Under the pieces are notes generated by a model that had not been told where the DNA came from, made no database searches, and saw nothing but the letters and a program-made list of their open reading frames with translations. Shown here piece by piece: positions 21,842 through 30,778 of a stretch of 35,345 nt of DNA. Position numbers and translations under genes: made by a program. Within the stretch, counting starts at the first letter, position 1. Each line of letters opens with the position of its first letter. This DNA comes from a virus. The stretch spans positions 1 through 35,345 of IMG/VR virus record IMGVR_UViG_3300042015_000142. The stretch is one strand, 5' to 3'.

Positions 21842-22869
21842 GCGACACCGCACAGGAAGGCTACTTCGCGCTCGCGAAGCAGACCGCACAGGGGACCGTG
21901 AACACGGCCACCACGAACGGCTACCGCGTCACGTCCAGCGACGTCGGATCCGTGTCCGACCTCCTCGAAATGGACCCGGAGATCGGCGGCGGGCGCGACC
22001 TCGACACCGCCGGCGTCGCGTTCGGGTCCGTGCACGTCGAGGGGTCCATCGACGCCTATGCGCGGTACGACCTGTTCGGGCACTTCCTCCTCGCCCTCGG
22101 GTTCACGGAGTCGCCGGCGCCCGTGCAGGACGGCGTCACCGGGGCGTGGACGCACACGTTCATCCCGGGGACCGCGCTCACGTGGTACACCCTGGAGACG
22201 AATTGGGGTCGGAACCGGGCGATCCGCCGGTACATCGACGCCGTCATCAACTCCCTCGAGGTGTCCGTCTCCGCAGACGATTGGGTGACCCTCACACAGG
22301 AGTGGCTCGCCCTCACGGAGACGTGGCAGGCGTCCCCGTCGGTTCCGACGTACGCGGCGATCGACCCGGCCGGCACCGCCCTCGGGTCGAAGATCACCCT
22401 CGACTCCCTCGGCACGTTCCGCCTGTCGGAAATGGCGTGCACGATCGCGAACAACTTCACGAACGACGAGGCCGTCATCGGGCAGCGATCCCTCGTGGAC
22501 CTCACCCCGAAGCGTCGGGACGTGACGTTCTCCGGTGGCCTCAAGATCAACCCGGCGTCGCCCGCGGGCCTGACGGACCTGTACCGCGCGGCCCTGTGGG
22601 GCAGCAAGACAGCGACCGCGGTGTCGGACGTCGCGGAGCCGTACCACACGTCGGCCGTGCTGACGTTCGGGTCGCCGAAGCTCATCGGCACCTCCACGAC
22701 GGTCCGGTACGGCATCGAGATCACCCTCCCGGACGTCGTCCTGTCCGCGTTCCCCCTGGAGGGGTCCGGTGACGACGTCACGGAGGCCACCATCGAGGGC
22801 CGGGCGCTCAAGGGTGCCGCCGCGGTGTCGACGATCAAGGTGTTCAACGGCCGCAGCACGGCGTACTAG
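21838..22869 (+). CDS. Major tail (tube) protein
   Basis: The 343-residue beta-rich protein has the long-tube-protein layout. It has an N-terminal strand with QEGYFALAKQTAQGTVNT, a central HVEGSIDAYARYDLFGHFLLALGF region, repeated beta strands, and a C-terminal strand set (TVRYGIEITLPDVVLSAFPLEG). It sits directly before the tail assembly chaperones and is followed by a strong hairpin, both typical of the major tail protein. The ATG overlaps the preceding stop. Confidence 0.82.
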   Translation: MSDTAQEGYFALAKQTAQGTVNTATTNGYRVTSSDVGSVSDLLEMDPEIGGGRDLDTAGVAFGSVHVEGSIDAYARYDLFGHFLLALGFTESPAPVQDGVTGAWTHTFIPGTALTWYTLETNWGRNRAIRRYIDAVINSLEVSVSADDWVTLTQEWLALTETWQASPSVPTYAAIDPAGTALGSKITLDSLGTFRLSEMACTIANNFTNDEAVIGQRSLVDLTPKRRDVTFSGGLKINPASPAGLTDLYRAALWGSKTATAVSDVAEPYHTSAVLTFGSPKLIGTSTTVRYGIEITLPDVVLSAFPLEGSGDDVTEATIEGRALKGAAAVSTIKVFNGRSTAY

Positions 22870-22877
22870 TCACAACC

Positions 22878-22918
22878 CACCCCGGGCCCGTCTCATCCCT
22901 CGTGGCGGGCCCGGGGTG
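22878..22918 (+). terminator. 13-bp hairpin after the major tail gene
   Basis: CACCCCGGGCCCG (22878-22890) and CGGGCCCGGGGTG (22906-22918) pair perfectly with a 15-nt loop. A leader with repeated ACGAGG units and AGGAG then precedes the ATG at 22957. Partial termination here would make the tube protein far more abundant than the chaperones. Confidence 0.75.
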
Positions 22919-22956
22919 CACCACGAGGGAACGAGGGGACGAGGAGACGAACAGTC

Positions 22957-23457
22957 ATGGCATGGGACCCGACCGCAAGTAAGCCGCCCGTGTGGGTGGA
23001 GCTCGAGAGCTCGAGGGGTGACGACGGTGTCGCCGTCGCCGCCGTCGAGTGCACCCCGTGGAACGCCGGCAGGCGTCTCGCGTACGAGAACCGCGTCACG
23101 TCCGAGGCAATCAAGATCGACTTCGACGAGAAGGGCGGCAAGATCCGGAAGGTTCTGCCCGGCAACCTGCGCCGCCTCATGGTGCAGCTCACTGTGACGG
23201 CCGTCCGCGGGCCGTTCCCGGAGGGGTTCGACCCGTCGGACGCCGACCACCTCGCCATCTTGGACGCGGACGTGTTCGAGGAGATCGCCGCAGCGGCCCT
23301 CAAGGTGCAGCCCCTCCCGTCCCTGGCGGCGAAGCGGCCGGCGGACCACAAGGCGCCCGCACCGATGGAGTCCGGCCCGGAGCCCGCCGACGACGTCGAG
23401 GAGGGGGACGGTGACGAGCCGGACCCTTTCCCGACGCCATCGACGCGGGGGGCCTAG
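22957..23457 (+). CDS. Tail assembly chaperone, short form
   Basis: Occupies the G position between the tube and tape-measure genes. The 166-residue product has a mixed N-terminal domain (PVWVELESSRGDDGVAVAAVE...KVLPGNLRRLMVQLTV), then an acidic disordered tail (EEGDGDEPDPFPTPSTRGA). The ATG has GAGGAGACGAAC upstream. The slippery heptamer CCCTTTC at 23424-23430, near the end, allows part of the ribosomes to move to the -1 frame. Confidence 0.8.
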   Translation: MAWDPTASKPPVWVELESSRGDDGVAVAAVECTPWNAGRRLAYENRVTSEAIKIDFDEKGGKIRKVLPGNLRRLMVQLTVTAVRGPFPEGFDPSDADHLAILDADVFEEIAAAALKVQPLPSLAAKRPADHKAPAPMESGPEPADDVEEGDGDEPDPFPTPSTRGA

Positions 23458-23762
23458 GGGTACGGCGCACACGGGGACGCCCCGGGTCGACGGTTGGCGG
23501 CAGGTTCGCCGACGTCGACCCGGGTGTCCTCGAGGCCGTTGACGCGTGGGCGCACGGGCGCCCCACGCAACCGCCCCCATCCCTGCGGGTGTACCTCGTG
23601 TCGAAGTCCCTCGGCGGGCCCATCGTGGACGTCCTGTCGCAGGACTATGCCCTGTTCCGTGAGCTGGAGTGCATCGCGGACGCGGACCGGCGGGCGAAGG
23701 CACGGGCGAACGCGAAGGCGAGCAAGGCGAGCCGACCCGGCACCGGTCGACGGCGCCGCTAG
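23415..23762 (+). CDS. Tail assembly chaperone, -1 frameshift extension
   Basis: This frame has no start of its own and is entered by -1 slippage from the preceding gene. Slipping at 23424-23430 yields a fusion of about 268 residues (158 from the first frame, 110 from this one). The extension reads as real protein: GRFADVDPGVLEAVDAWA, SLRVYLVSKSLGG, SQDYALFRELECIADADRRAK, ending in a Lys/Arg/Ala helix. This is the usual GT-type chaperone that guides the tape measure. The TAG stop at 23760 also forms the next -10 box. Confidence 0.75.
   Translation, partial: RAGPFPDAIDAGGLGVRRTRGRPGSTVGGRFADVDPGVLEAVDAWAHGRPTQPPPSLRVYLVSKSLGGPIVDVLSQDYALFRELECIADADRRAKARANAKASKASRPGTGRRRR
23424..23430 (+). 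other. -1 ribosomal frameshift site CCCTTTC
   Basis: In the phase of the upstream gene the heptamer reads C-CCT-TTC, an exact X-XXY-YYZ slippery site. Ten nt downstream, CGACGCGGGG (23441-23450) can pair with CCCCGGGTCG (23480-23489) with one mismatch, a possible stimulatory stem. The -1 frame is closed before 23412 and open from 23415, so a shift must occur after that point. Confidence 0.7.
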
Positions 23763-23765
23763 TCT
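23760..23765 (+). promoter_or_regulatory. Leaderless promoter -10 box (TAGTCT) of the tape-measure gene
   Basis: TAGTCT begins with the stop codon of the chaperone extension and lies exactly 6 nt before the ATG at 23772. There is no Shine-Dalgarno site. Confidence 0.65.
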
Positions 23766-23771
23766 GAGCCC

Positions 23772-26015
23772 ATGACCGACAAGGCAACCCTCGAGTTCGT
23801 CGCGAAGCTCGATGACGAAGCGTCGAAGGCCGCGACCGTCCTCAAGGGCAACCTCGACGAGCTCGGCGGGCCGCTCAAGCCCATGACGGGTGAGGTCGAC
23901 ATCGATGTCGACGAGGCGTGGTTCCGGGAGCTGGACGCCCTGTCGGAGAAGGCGTTCGACGAGGTCGAGGAGGACGCGAAGGAAGCCGGCGAAGAGTCTG
24001 GTAGCGCGTTCGGGGCCGGACTCAAGGGGGCCCTTGCCGGGGGAGCCATCGCCGCCGTCGGGACCGCGGCGGGGGCGATGCTCGCCGCGTCGTTCGCGTC
24101 TGCACTACAGCAGGAGAACGACCTATCGAAACTGTCCGCGTCGCTAGGCCTGTCCCCGCAGGAGTCCGAGCGGATCGGTGGGGTCGCCGGCGCCCTGTAC
24201 GCGGACGCCTACGGGGAGTCCCTCGCGGACGTCACGGGCGCCGTCGAGGCCGTCGTCTCGTCCATCGACGGCATCCGCGACGCGTCCGACGAGGCCCTCA
24301 CCGCGGCGTCGGAGGATGCCCTCAACTTCGCGTCGGCATTCGAGGTCGACACCGCCCGGTCCGTGCAGATCGTCGGGCAGATGATCCGCACCGGGCTCGT
24401 CGCCGACGCGGAGGAGGGGTTCGACCTCCTCATCGCAGGGGCGCAGGGTGTGCCGAAGGCGATCCGGGAGGATCTCCTCGACGCCGTCGACGAGTACGGG
24501 CCATTCTTCGCGGCCCTCGGGTACTCCGGGGAGGAGGCGTTCAAGCTCCTGACCGACGCATCCGAGAAGGGCATGTACGGCATCGACAAGACGGGCGACG
24601 CCCTCAAGGAATTCGGCATCCTCGCGACGGACGTGTCGTCGAAGGATGTCGTCGGGCTGTATGAGGCCCTCGGGTTCGGTGCGCAGGACATGGCCGACAA
24701 GCTCCTCGCCGGTGGTGACTCCGCGAAGGAAGCGACCGGGCAGATCATCGACGGCATCCTCGGCATCACGGACCCGGCGCAGCGGGCGTCGGCAGCGATC
24801 ACCCTGTTCGGGACCCCGCTCGAGGACCTCGGTGTGAACGAGATCCCGACGTTCCTCGCGTCCCTCAAGGGCGGAGAGGACGGCCTCGGCGACTTCTCGC
24901 AGGCGTCCGAGGAGCTGTCTGACACCCTCAACGACGACGCGTCGGTCGCCCTCACGGAGCAGACCCGGATGCTCCAGCAGATGGGCACGGACGCCCTCGC
25001 GACCCTCATGCCGTACCTCATCGACTTCCTCACGTGGGCGAAGGAGACGCCGGGGTTCCTGACGGCCCTCACGGTGGGCCTGGGCCTCGCGGCGATCGCG
25101 TGGGCGGCGGTGACCCTCGCTGCGTCGCCGTGGCTCGCCATCGCCCTAGGTGTCGCGGCGGGCATCGCGCTCATCGTGTTCGTCATCAAGAATTGGGGTC
25201 CAATCATGGATTGGATCGGGCAGAAGGTCGCCGCCGTGGGCGACTGGATCGCCGGGGTGTTCGACAAGGTGCGGACGTGGATCTCTGACCGGGTGCGGGC
25301 CATCATCACGTGGGTGAAGGCGAACTGGCCTCTCCTCCTGGCGATCCTGACGGGGCCGATCGGGCTCGCGGTCCTGTGGATCTCCCGGCACATGGACCAG
25401 ATCAGGGCGACCGTCTCGGATAGGATCACCGCGGTCATCAGGTTCTTTCGGGAGCTCCCCGGCAAGATCCTGTCCGCCGTCGGCAACCTCGCGGGGACCC
25501 TCGTGGGGACCGGGCGGGACCTCGTCGAGGGGATCTGGTCGGGCATCAAGGGTGCCGGGCGGTGGCTCATGGACAAGCTGTCCGGGTGGGCGTCGTCGGT
25601 GATCCCTGGGCCGATCAAGAAGGCCCTTGGGATCGCGTCGCCGTCGAAGGTCGGCACGTGGATCGGGCAGATGTTCGGCCTCGGCGTGGGAGGCGGGGTC
25701 GAGGACGAGGCGGACTATGTCGCCGGCGCCGCGGAGCAGCTCGCGGAGTCCGTCCTCGCGCCCATGAACGACCTGTCCGCCGGGATCGACCGGTTCGCCG
25801 CCCCGACCGTATCCGTTGCGGGACGGTCCGATGTGGCGACGGTCGTCGAGATCCGGCACGTCGTGACCTCCCCCGATGGGTCTGTGACGACCATGACCGC
25901 GGAGGAGCTCGCCGTCCTCCTGACAGACCCGGTCGCCGCAGCCGCCACGGAGAAGGCCGTCCGCAGCACCGTCGCACGACGTGACTCCCGCACCCTCGCC
26001 GCTACCACCGTCTAG
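23772..26015 (+). CDS. Tape measure protein
   Basis: The 747-residue protein follows the chaperones and is mostly helical. It has an N-terminal segment (MTDKATLEFVAKLDDEASKAATVLKG), Ala/Gly-rich helices, a TMP-like central region, and hydrophobic helices in the second half (FLTALTVGLGLAAIAWAAVTLAA and WLAIALGVAAGIALIVFVI). Trp-rich repeats (WIGQKVAAVGDWIAGVFDKVRTWI) follow, and the end contains the common PGPIKKALGIASPSKVGTWIG motif. It sets tail length. At about 0.15 nm per residue the tail would be near 110 nm. Confidence 0.9.
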   Translation: MTDKATLEFVAKLDDEASKAATVLKGNLDELGGPLKPMTGEVDIDVDEAWFRELDALSEKAFDEVEEDAKEAGEESGSAFGAGLKGALAGGAIAAVGTAAGAMLAASFASALQQENDLSKLSASLGLSPQESERIGGVAGALYADAYGESLADVTGAVEAVVSSIDGIRDASDEALTAASEDALNFASAFEVDTARSVQIVGQMIRTGLVADAEEGFDLLIAGAQGVPKAIREDLLDAVDEYGPFFAALGYSGEEAFKLLTDASEKGMYGIDKTGDALKEFGILATDVSSKDVVGLYEALGFGAQDMADKLLAGGDSAKEATGQIIDGILGITDPAQRASAAITLFGTPLEDLGVNEIPTFLASLKGGEDGLGDFSQASEELSDTLNDDASVALTEQTRMLQQMGTDALATLMPYLIDFLTWAKETPGFLTALTVGLGLAAIAWAAVTLAASPWLAIALGVAAGIALIVFVIKNWGPIMDWIGQKVAAVGDWIAGVFDKVRTWISDRVRAIITWVKANWPLLLAILTGPIGLAVLWISRHMDQIRATVSDRITAVIRFFRELPGKILSAVGNLAGTLVGTGRDLVEGIWSGIKGAGRWLMDKLSGWASSVIPGPIKKALGIASPSKVGTWIGQMFGLGVGGGVEDEADYVAGAAEQLAESVLAPMNDLSAGIDRFAAPTVSVAGRSDVATVVEIRHVVTSPDGSVTTMTAEELAVLLTDPVAAAATEKAVRSTVARRDSRTLAATTV

Positions 26016-26023
26016 GAGTCCTC

Positions 26024-26377
26024 GTGCCCCTCGCTCTCGCGCCCGTCCTCGACGGCGTCACCATGCCGCGCCCGTCGCAGTACCGGCGCACCCCCGTCGC
26101 TGTCGCGCAGGACAGGGAGCTGTCCGGGGGGACCATCGCCCGGTACTCCCGCGGGCACCGGTTTCAGCACGTGATGTCCTGGGAGCTCGCACAGGAGACG
26201 GCCGCACTCCTCCTCGAGCAGCTCGGGCGCATCCGTGGCGTCACACAGTTCGTCGACATGGACGGCACGCCGTACGTCGTCCTCGTCGACGACTTCGACG
26301 GGCTCGAGCCGATCGCGGGCACGGCGCCGGTGCGGTACAAGGTGAGTCTCAGCCTCAAGGAACGTCGACCCAGATAG
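26024..26377 (+). CDS. Distal tail / minor tail protein, 117 aa
   Basis: A small beta-rich protein directly after the tape measure gene. AGGAG overlaps the tape-measure stop and lies 5 nt before the GTG. The LAPVLDGVTMPRPSQYRRTP start and GTAPVRYKVSLSLKERR end suggest a distal-tail-like beta domain that joins the tube to the tip. Assigned by position and predicted fold. Its TAG stop forms part of the next -10 box. Confidence 0.6.
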   Translation: MPLALAPVLDGVTMPRPSQYRRTPVAVAQDRELSGGTIARYSRGHRFQHVMSWELAQETAALLLEQLGRIRGVTQFVDMDGTPYVVLVDDFDGLEPIAGTAPVRYKVSLSLKERRPR

Positions 26378-26380
26378 GCT
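26375..26380 (+). promoter_or_regulatory. Leaderless promoter -10 box (TAGGCT) of the large minor tail gene
   Basis: TAGGCT starts with the stop codon of the previous gene and is exactly 6 nt before the GTG at 26387. Confidence 0.55.
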
Positions 26381-26386
26381 CGCGCC

Positions 26387-29300
26387 GTGAGCGTACGAGC
26401 GACGACCCGCCGGGAGCAGATCCGCCGGCCGAACGGTGACCGCGTCATCCTGCCGGGTGCGCAGGATGCGACGGGCCTGTCCGCGCTCGCGGCGGTGTCG
26501 GCCGGGGCGGACACGATCACCGGTGCGGCCCGTCACGCGACGCAGGCCGACGTGATCGAGCCCGCCGCGGAGGCCCGCATCCTGTTCGAGTCCCTCAAGG
26601 GCACGGGTGCGGCCCTGTCGAACGACGCCCTCCCGGTCGGGGTGACGAAGGTGTACGGGTACATCAACACGGATCTCGGCGACCGCCGCGACAACTCTGG
26701 GTGGGGTGTGTGCCGGTGCGACGTCGACCTGTGTGATGACCCGCAGTCGCAGGCCGGCACGGACGCCACGGCGGGGAACGCGGAGCTGAACGCGACGGAC
26801 GCCCCGGCGATCTACACGTTCACGACGGCCCTCGACCGTGCGCTCGCGAACGCGCAGGCCGACCCGGCGCTCACGCCGTGGGCCCTGTCGTCGGCGCCCC
26901 TGCGGGTGAACATGTTCCCGTCCCCCTCCTCGGAGGTTGCCGGTGTGCCGGTGGCGTGGGTGGCGCCGTTCGGGGCGACCCTCACGGACGTCGCCGCGGC
27001 AGGGTTCGCCGGGTCCCGGCACCTGCGCCTTACGTCCACGGCTGGCGGGTTCGTCGGGGTCGACTCTGACCCGTTCGGGTGGGTGGAGCCGGGGCAGTCC
27101 GTGACGGCGCAGATCCACGCGAAGGGCACGGCGCCCACGGTCCGGGTGTCGTTGACGACGACGGCCGGCGGGGGGTTCGTCGACGGTACGGCGCTCGCGC
27201 TCACGGCGTCGTGGTCGACGTCGCCCGCCACCGTGACTTATACACACCCTGTGGATAAGCCTGCGGCGCGGCTCATCCTGTCCGTGAGCGCCGTCGGCAC
27301 CACGGCCGCGCAGACCGTCGACTTCGACGCCGTGCTCGTCGAGGCGGGATCGGCCGTCGGCGCCTACTTCGACCCGACGTACGGGTCCGGTAACCCCGTC
27401 CTCAACGCTGGGCTCGACGCGGGCGTGACGAGCTGGGCGGGCAGCTTGTCCACCCTGTCGTGGCTGTCCACGGGCGGGCGGCGCGGAGGTGGTGCGGGGC
27501 GGATCACCTCGACCGCCGGTGCGAACGTCGCGTACGCCGTCAACGGCACCGCTTTCCCCATCGTCGCAGGCACCCCGTTCGCGCTTCACGCGTGGGTGAA
27601 GGGGTCCCGCGTCGGTGTCAACGTGAGTTTGCGGGCGACGTACACAGGGGCAGCCGCGGTCACCTTCCCCACCGTCGCCCTGACTGGTGACTGGCAGCTC
27701 ATCACGGCCGTCACCGTCGCACCCGTCGGAGCGACCGCCCTGCGGCCGGACATCCGGGTTGCGAACTCGGGGGTCGCCCCACAGACCGGGGATACCCTCG
27801 ACTTCGATGACGTGGTCGCGAACGTCGGGGCGCAGGGAATCCTGCCGTACGTCGACACGGTCGCGTGGGTCCGCGGAACGGAGGTCGGCCCGTCCGCCGC
27901 GTACGCCGCCGGTCCCGCCGGGGCCTACTCCCGGCCGATCGACGCGGGCGCCCCGCAGCTCGACCTCCCCGGGTCGACGTGGGTGCACCGCCGCACGGGC
28001 ACCCTCACGGCGGGTGACCGAATCTCGTCCCCGTGGCAGGCGTGCACGTACGGCCTCGTCTCGGGGCGCACGTTCACCGTCGCGGCGTGGCTCGCAACGA
28101 CCCCGACGGTGGGCACCCTGCCCGCCCTGCGGTGGGTGCTTGAGCTCGCGCTCGACCCGGGTGCGCAGGGCTCCGCGTTCATCATCGCGACATCCCCGCC
28201 GTTCTCCCCGGCGGACGTGTACCAGCGGTTCGCCGCGGTCCTCACCCCACCGATCCCGTCCGACTTGTTCGGTGCCCCCGTGACGGCCGTCCGGGCACAC
28301 CTGGAGGTGGTCAACCCGGGCAGCATCGGCGCGGGCGCGACCGTGTCGATCCGCGGGGCGCACCTGTACGCCGGCGCGGACCGTGGCGACGCGGCCGGGC
28401 TCGACGCGGTCGTCCTGACGGCGCCCGTGCGGTGGACCGTGGACATCGACGACGACGACGCGTTCCTCGCGACCCGGGTCGACGTCCACGGCAACGACCG
28501 TGTCACCCACATCACGGCCGCGTCCGGTGCCGTGAACTACCTCGGGGGAACCTCGCAGCAGATCCACGGCGCCTCCGCGGGTCGCCTCACCATGCGAGTC
28601 CCCGACCCTGACGCGGCGGGCCTCCTGGACTCCGTGTTTGTGCTCGCGGAGGAGATCAACGGTGGGCCGGGGGCGTCCCTGTCGTTGCAGAACGTCCGCG
28701 TCTGGCATGAGGTCGACGCGACCGCGGACGTCGTCAGCCTCACCGTGGACCGATCCACGGACGCCGACCCGGGGTCGTCGACCGTGCCCATCGGGAACTA
28801 CGCGGCGACGACGATCGACGTCGAGCTCGACGACTCCGAGGGGACATGGTCCCTGTTCGGGCGCCGGTACATCGACCTGGGGCACCGCATCGAGGCCGCG
28901 ATCGGGGTGACGTACACGAACCGGTGCGACGACCCGTTGGGCATCGACGCGGATCTCCTCGGGTCGGCCACTCTCACGTGGCCGACGGCCCTGCCGGGGG
29001 ACTCCCCGGTGGTGCAGACGACCGCGGACAGGTTCGGGCAGATGCCCCCGGCTCCGTTCGTGGGGCACGCGACGGCGCAGCTCGCGTACGACACGTTCAT
29101 GAGGACGATGACGCCGGCGCTGGAGGGGTCGTCGATGCGTGGTCAGGTGTGGGTGCGGTACACCGGGGACACCGTCCCGACCCTGTACGCGGCGGCGGTG
29201 CGCCGCTACGAGGTGCCCGGTGCAGGTGTTGCGGTGTCGGTGGACCCTGCCACGGTCACGCCCCTCACGGTGCCGGACGGGCCGAACGTGTGGCGCCTCG

Positions 29301-30754
29301 TGAAGGTGCCTACCCTGACCATCCCGCTCGGGTCGAACGCGATCGCGGTGTCCGGGTCGTTCGGCCTGTCCGACCCGGACCGGTGGCTCGAGCTGGGCGC
29401 CCCCGACTTCGAGCGGCTCGACCCGGCCACGGGGGACCTCATCGAGGTCGTCGAGACGGCGCCCGCGGGGGTGTTCACGTCGACGAGCTGGGACGGCGGG
29501 ACCGGTGGGGATGCGGTGCAGGTGTCCGGGATCGACGTCCTGGCCACGGCCGGCGCGGGCGATCTGGGCGGGACGATCCACGTCGACACCACCGTCGAGG
29601 CGGAGCTCCGTGACGTCGCCCGCCGTTACCTGGACCTCGGGGCGGATCAGGTCGTCATCGTCGACCAGGGGACCCCGGTCCCGTACGCGATCCCTGCGTC
29701 GAAGGTGTCGACGCAGATCGCGGACCTCGCGAAGGTCGCGACCCTCACGGCGTTCACGGACGGTGCCGGACGGTTCACGGCACTCCTGCGGCAGGAGGTC
29801 GACCCGAACCTCGCGGCCCGCTACCTGGGTGACCGGAACCTCGTCAAGGCGGCGTCGTCGATCGCCCCGGACGTGGTCAAGAACGACGTCCGGGTGACCG
29901 CTCACCCCATCGCTCGGGCGGTGGGGATCATCGGCACGGCGGGCAACTCCACCGCGACGGACACCACGGTCGCCGGGTGGACGTTGACCGGGCAGGAAAT
30001 CTACGTCCCGCCCGGGGAGACGGTGACCGAGGTCATCATCGGGTGGCAGGTCGACGGTGCCCTCGACGGGGTCGTCGTGAACCCTGTCGGGTGGTTCTCC
30101 TGGCAGGTCGGCGCCGCGAACCCGTACAACGTGTTCAACGCGCCCGGCGGCACGTACCCGATGCCTCCCGGGTCGACCTGGACGATCGGGTCGGGCCTGC
30201 CGTGGGTTGAGGTAGAGCTCGAGGTGTACGCGACGTTCGGTGTCGTCCGGTTCATCAATCACGAGGTCGCCGCACCGGTGGGGCAGACACCGGACCCGTA
30301 CGCGCCGGCCGTGTGGGTGGACCACATCGAGGTGTCCGGGTCGGGCCTGACCGTCACGTCGATCGCGCAGCGGTTCATCCGGGAGTCGTCGGTCGAGGCG
30401 TTCGGTGTGCAGGGTGTCGACGTCGACGTCCGCCTCGCACAGTCGTCGATCCTCCTGCCCGGCATCGGCGCGGACGTCCTCGACAATTTCAGCCTCCGCG
30501 ACCCTGACGGGGAACGGTGGCTCCCCGACCTGGAGGCGACCGTCCTCGCGGACCCGTGGCGCGAGCTCGGGGATCGTGTCCTCATCGGGGACGTCGATTC
30601 GTCGATCTCCGGGGAGTACCGGGTCCTGACCCACACCCTCACGGTGGGCGTCGGCGCGGAGTCCGAGCTATACCTGCGGCGCGTCCCGGTCGGGGTCGAC
30701 TTCGCCGTCACAGACATCAGCCTCGCCGACGACGGCAAGGTCGCGTCCTACTGA
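26387..30754 (+). CDS. Large minor tail protein with carbohydrate-binding-like modules
   Basis: The largest protein here, 1455 residues, is in the tail-tip hub position. The N-terminus has a Cys cluster (CRCDVDLC, residues 109-116). Four or more jelly-roll modules follow (roughly 175-345, 345-490, 500-780 and 845-1030). Each has the pattern PGQSVTAQIHAKG or similar, later followed by TVDFDAVLVEAG or DFDDVVANVG, as in CBM-like sugar-binding domains. A conserved hub-like block follows near 785-845 and again near 1065-1145. The C-terminal 120 residues resemble the hub end (GERWLPDLEA, SGEYRVLTHTLTVG). It probably binds host wall glycans and completes the tip. Confidence 0.8.
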   Translation: MSVRATTRREQIRRPNGDRVILPGAQDATGLSALAAVSAGADTITGAARHATQADVIEPAAEARILFESLKGTGAALSNDALPVGVTKVYGYINTDLGDRRDNSGWGVCRCDVDLCDDPQSQAGTDATAGNAELNATDAPAIYTFTTALDRALANAQADPALTPWALSSAPLRVNMFPSPSSEVAGVPVAWVAPFGATLTDVAAAGFAGSRHLRLTSTAGGFVGVDSDPFGWVEPGQSVTAQIHAKGTAPTVRVSLTTTAGGGFVDGTALALTASWSTSPATVTYTHPVDKPAARLILSVSAVGTTAAQTVDFDAVLVEAGSAVGAYFDPTYGSGNPVLNAGLDAGVTSWAGSLSTLSWLSTGGRRGGGAGRITSTAGANVAYAVNGTAFPIVAGTPFALHAWVKGSRVGVNVSLRATYTGAAAVTFPTVALTGDWQLITAVTVAPVGATALRPDIRVANSGVAPQTGDTLDFDDVVANVGAQGILPYVDTVAWVRGTEVGPSAAYAAGPAGAYSRPIDAGAPQLDLPGSTWVHRRTGTLTAGDRISSPWQACTYGLVSGRTFTVAAWLATTPTVGTLPALRWVLELALDPGAQGSAFIIATSPPFSPADVYQRFAAVLTPPIPSDLFGAPVTAVRAHLEVVNPGSIGAGATVSIRGAHLYAGADRGDAAGLDAVVLTAPVRWTVDIDDDDAFLATRVDVHGNDRVTHITAASGAVNYLGGTSQQIHGASAGRLTMRVPDPDAAGLLDSVFVLAEEINGGPGASLSLQNVRVWHEVDATADVVSLTVDRSTDADPGSSTVPIGNYAATTIDVELDDSEGTWSLFGRRYIDLGHRIEAAIGVTYTNRCDDPLGIDADLLGSATLTWPTALPGDSPVVQTTADRFGQMPPAPFVGHATAQLAYDTFMRTMTPALEGSSMRGQVWVRYTGDTVPTLYAAAVRRYEVPGAGVAVSVDPATVTPLTVPDGPNVWRLVKVPTLTIPLGSNAIAVSGSFGLSDPDRWLELGAPDFERLDPATGDLIEVVETAPAGVFTSTSWDGGTGGDAVQVSGIDVLATAGAGDLGGTIHVDTTVEAELRDVARRYLDLGADQVVIVDQGTPVPYAIPASKVSTQIADLAKVATLTAFTDGAGRFTALLRQEVDPNLAARYLGDRNLVKAASSIAPDVVKNDVRVTAHPIARAVGIIGTAGNSTATDTTVAGWTLTGQEIYVPPGETVTEVIIGWQVDGALDGVVVNPVGWFSWQVGAANPYNVFNAPGGTYPMPPGSTWTIGSGLPWVEVELEVYATFGVVRFINHEVAAPVGQTPDPYAPAVWVDHIEVSGSGLTVTSIAQRFIRESSVEAFGVQGVDVDVRLAQSSILLPGIGADVLDNFSLRDPDGERWLPDLEATVLADPWRELGDRVLIGDVDSSISGEYRVLTHTLTVGVGAESELYLRRVPVGVDFAVTDISLADDGKVASY

Positions 30755-30766
30755 CCGGGGGGCGGG

Positions 30767-30772
30767 TACGCT
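30767..30772 (+). promoter_or_regulatory. Leaderless promoter -10 box (TACGCT)
   Basis: TACGCT lies exactly 6 nt before the ATG at 30779. It is in a 24-nt gap after the large tail gene. There is no Shine-Dalgarno site. Confidence 0.55.
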
Positions 30773-30778
30773 CGCGTC

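Noticed and set aside
26012-30634. 1540-codon open frame on the minus strand
   Set aside because: Exact shadow of the large minor tail gene. It has Arg/His/Pro-rich composition, no domains and no promoter or ribosome-binding site.
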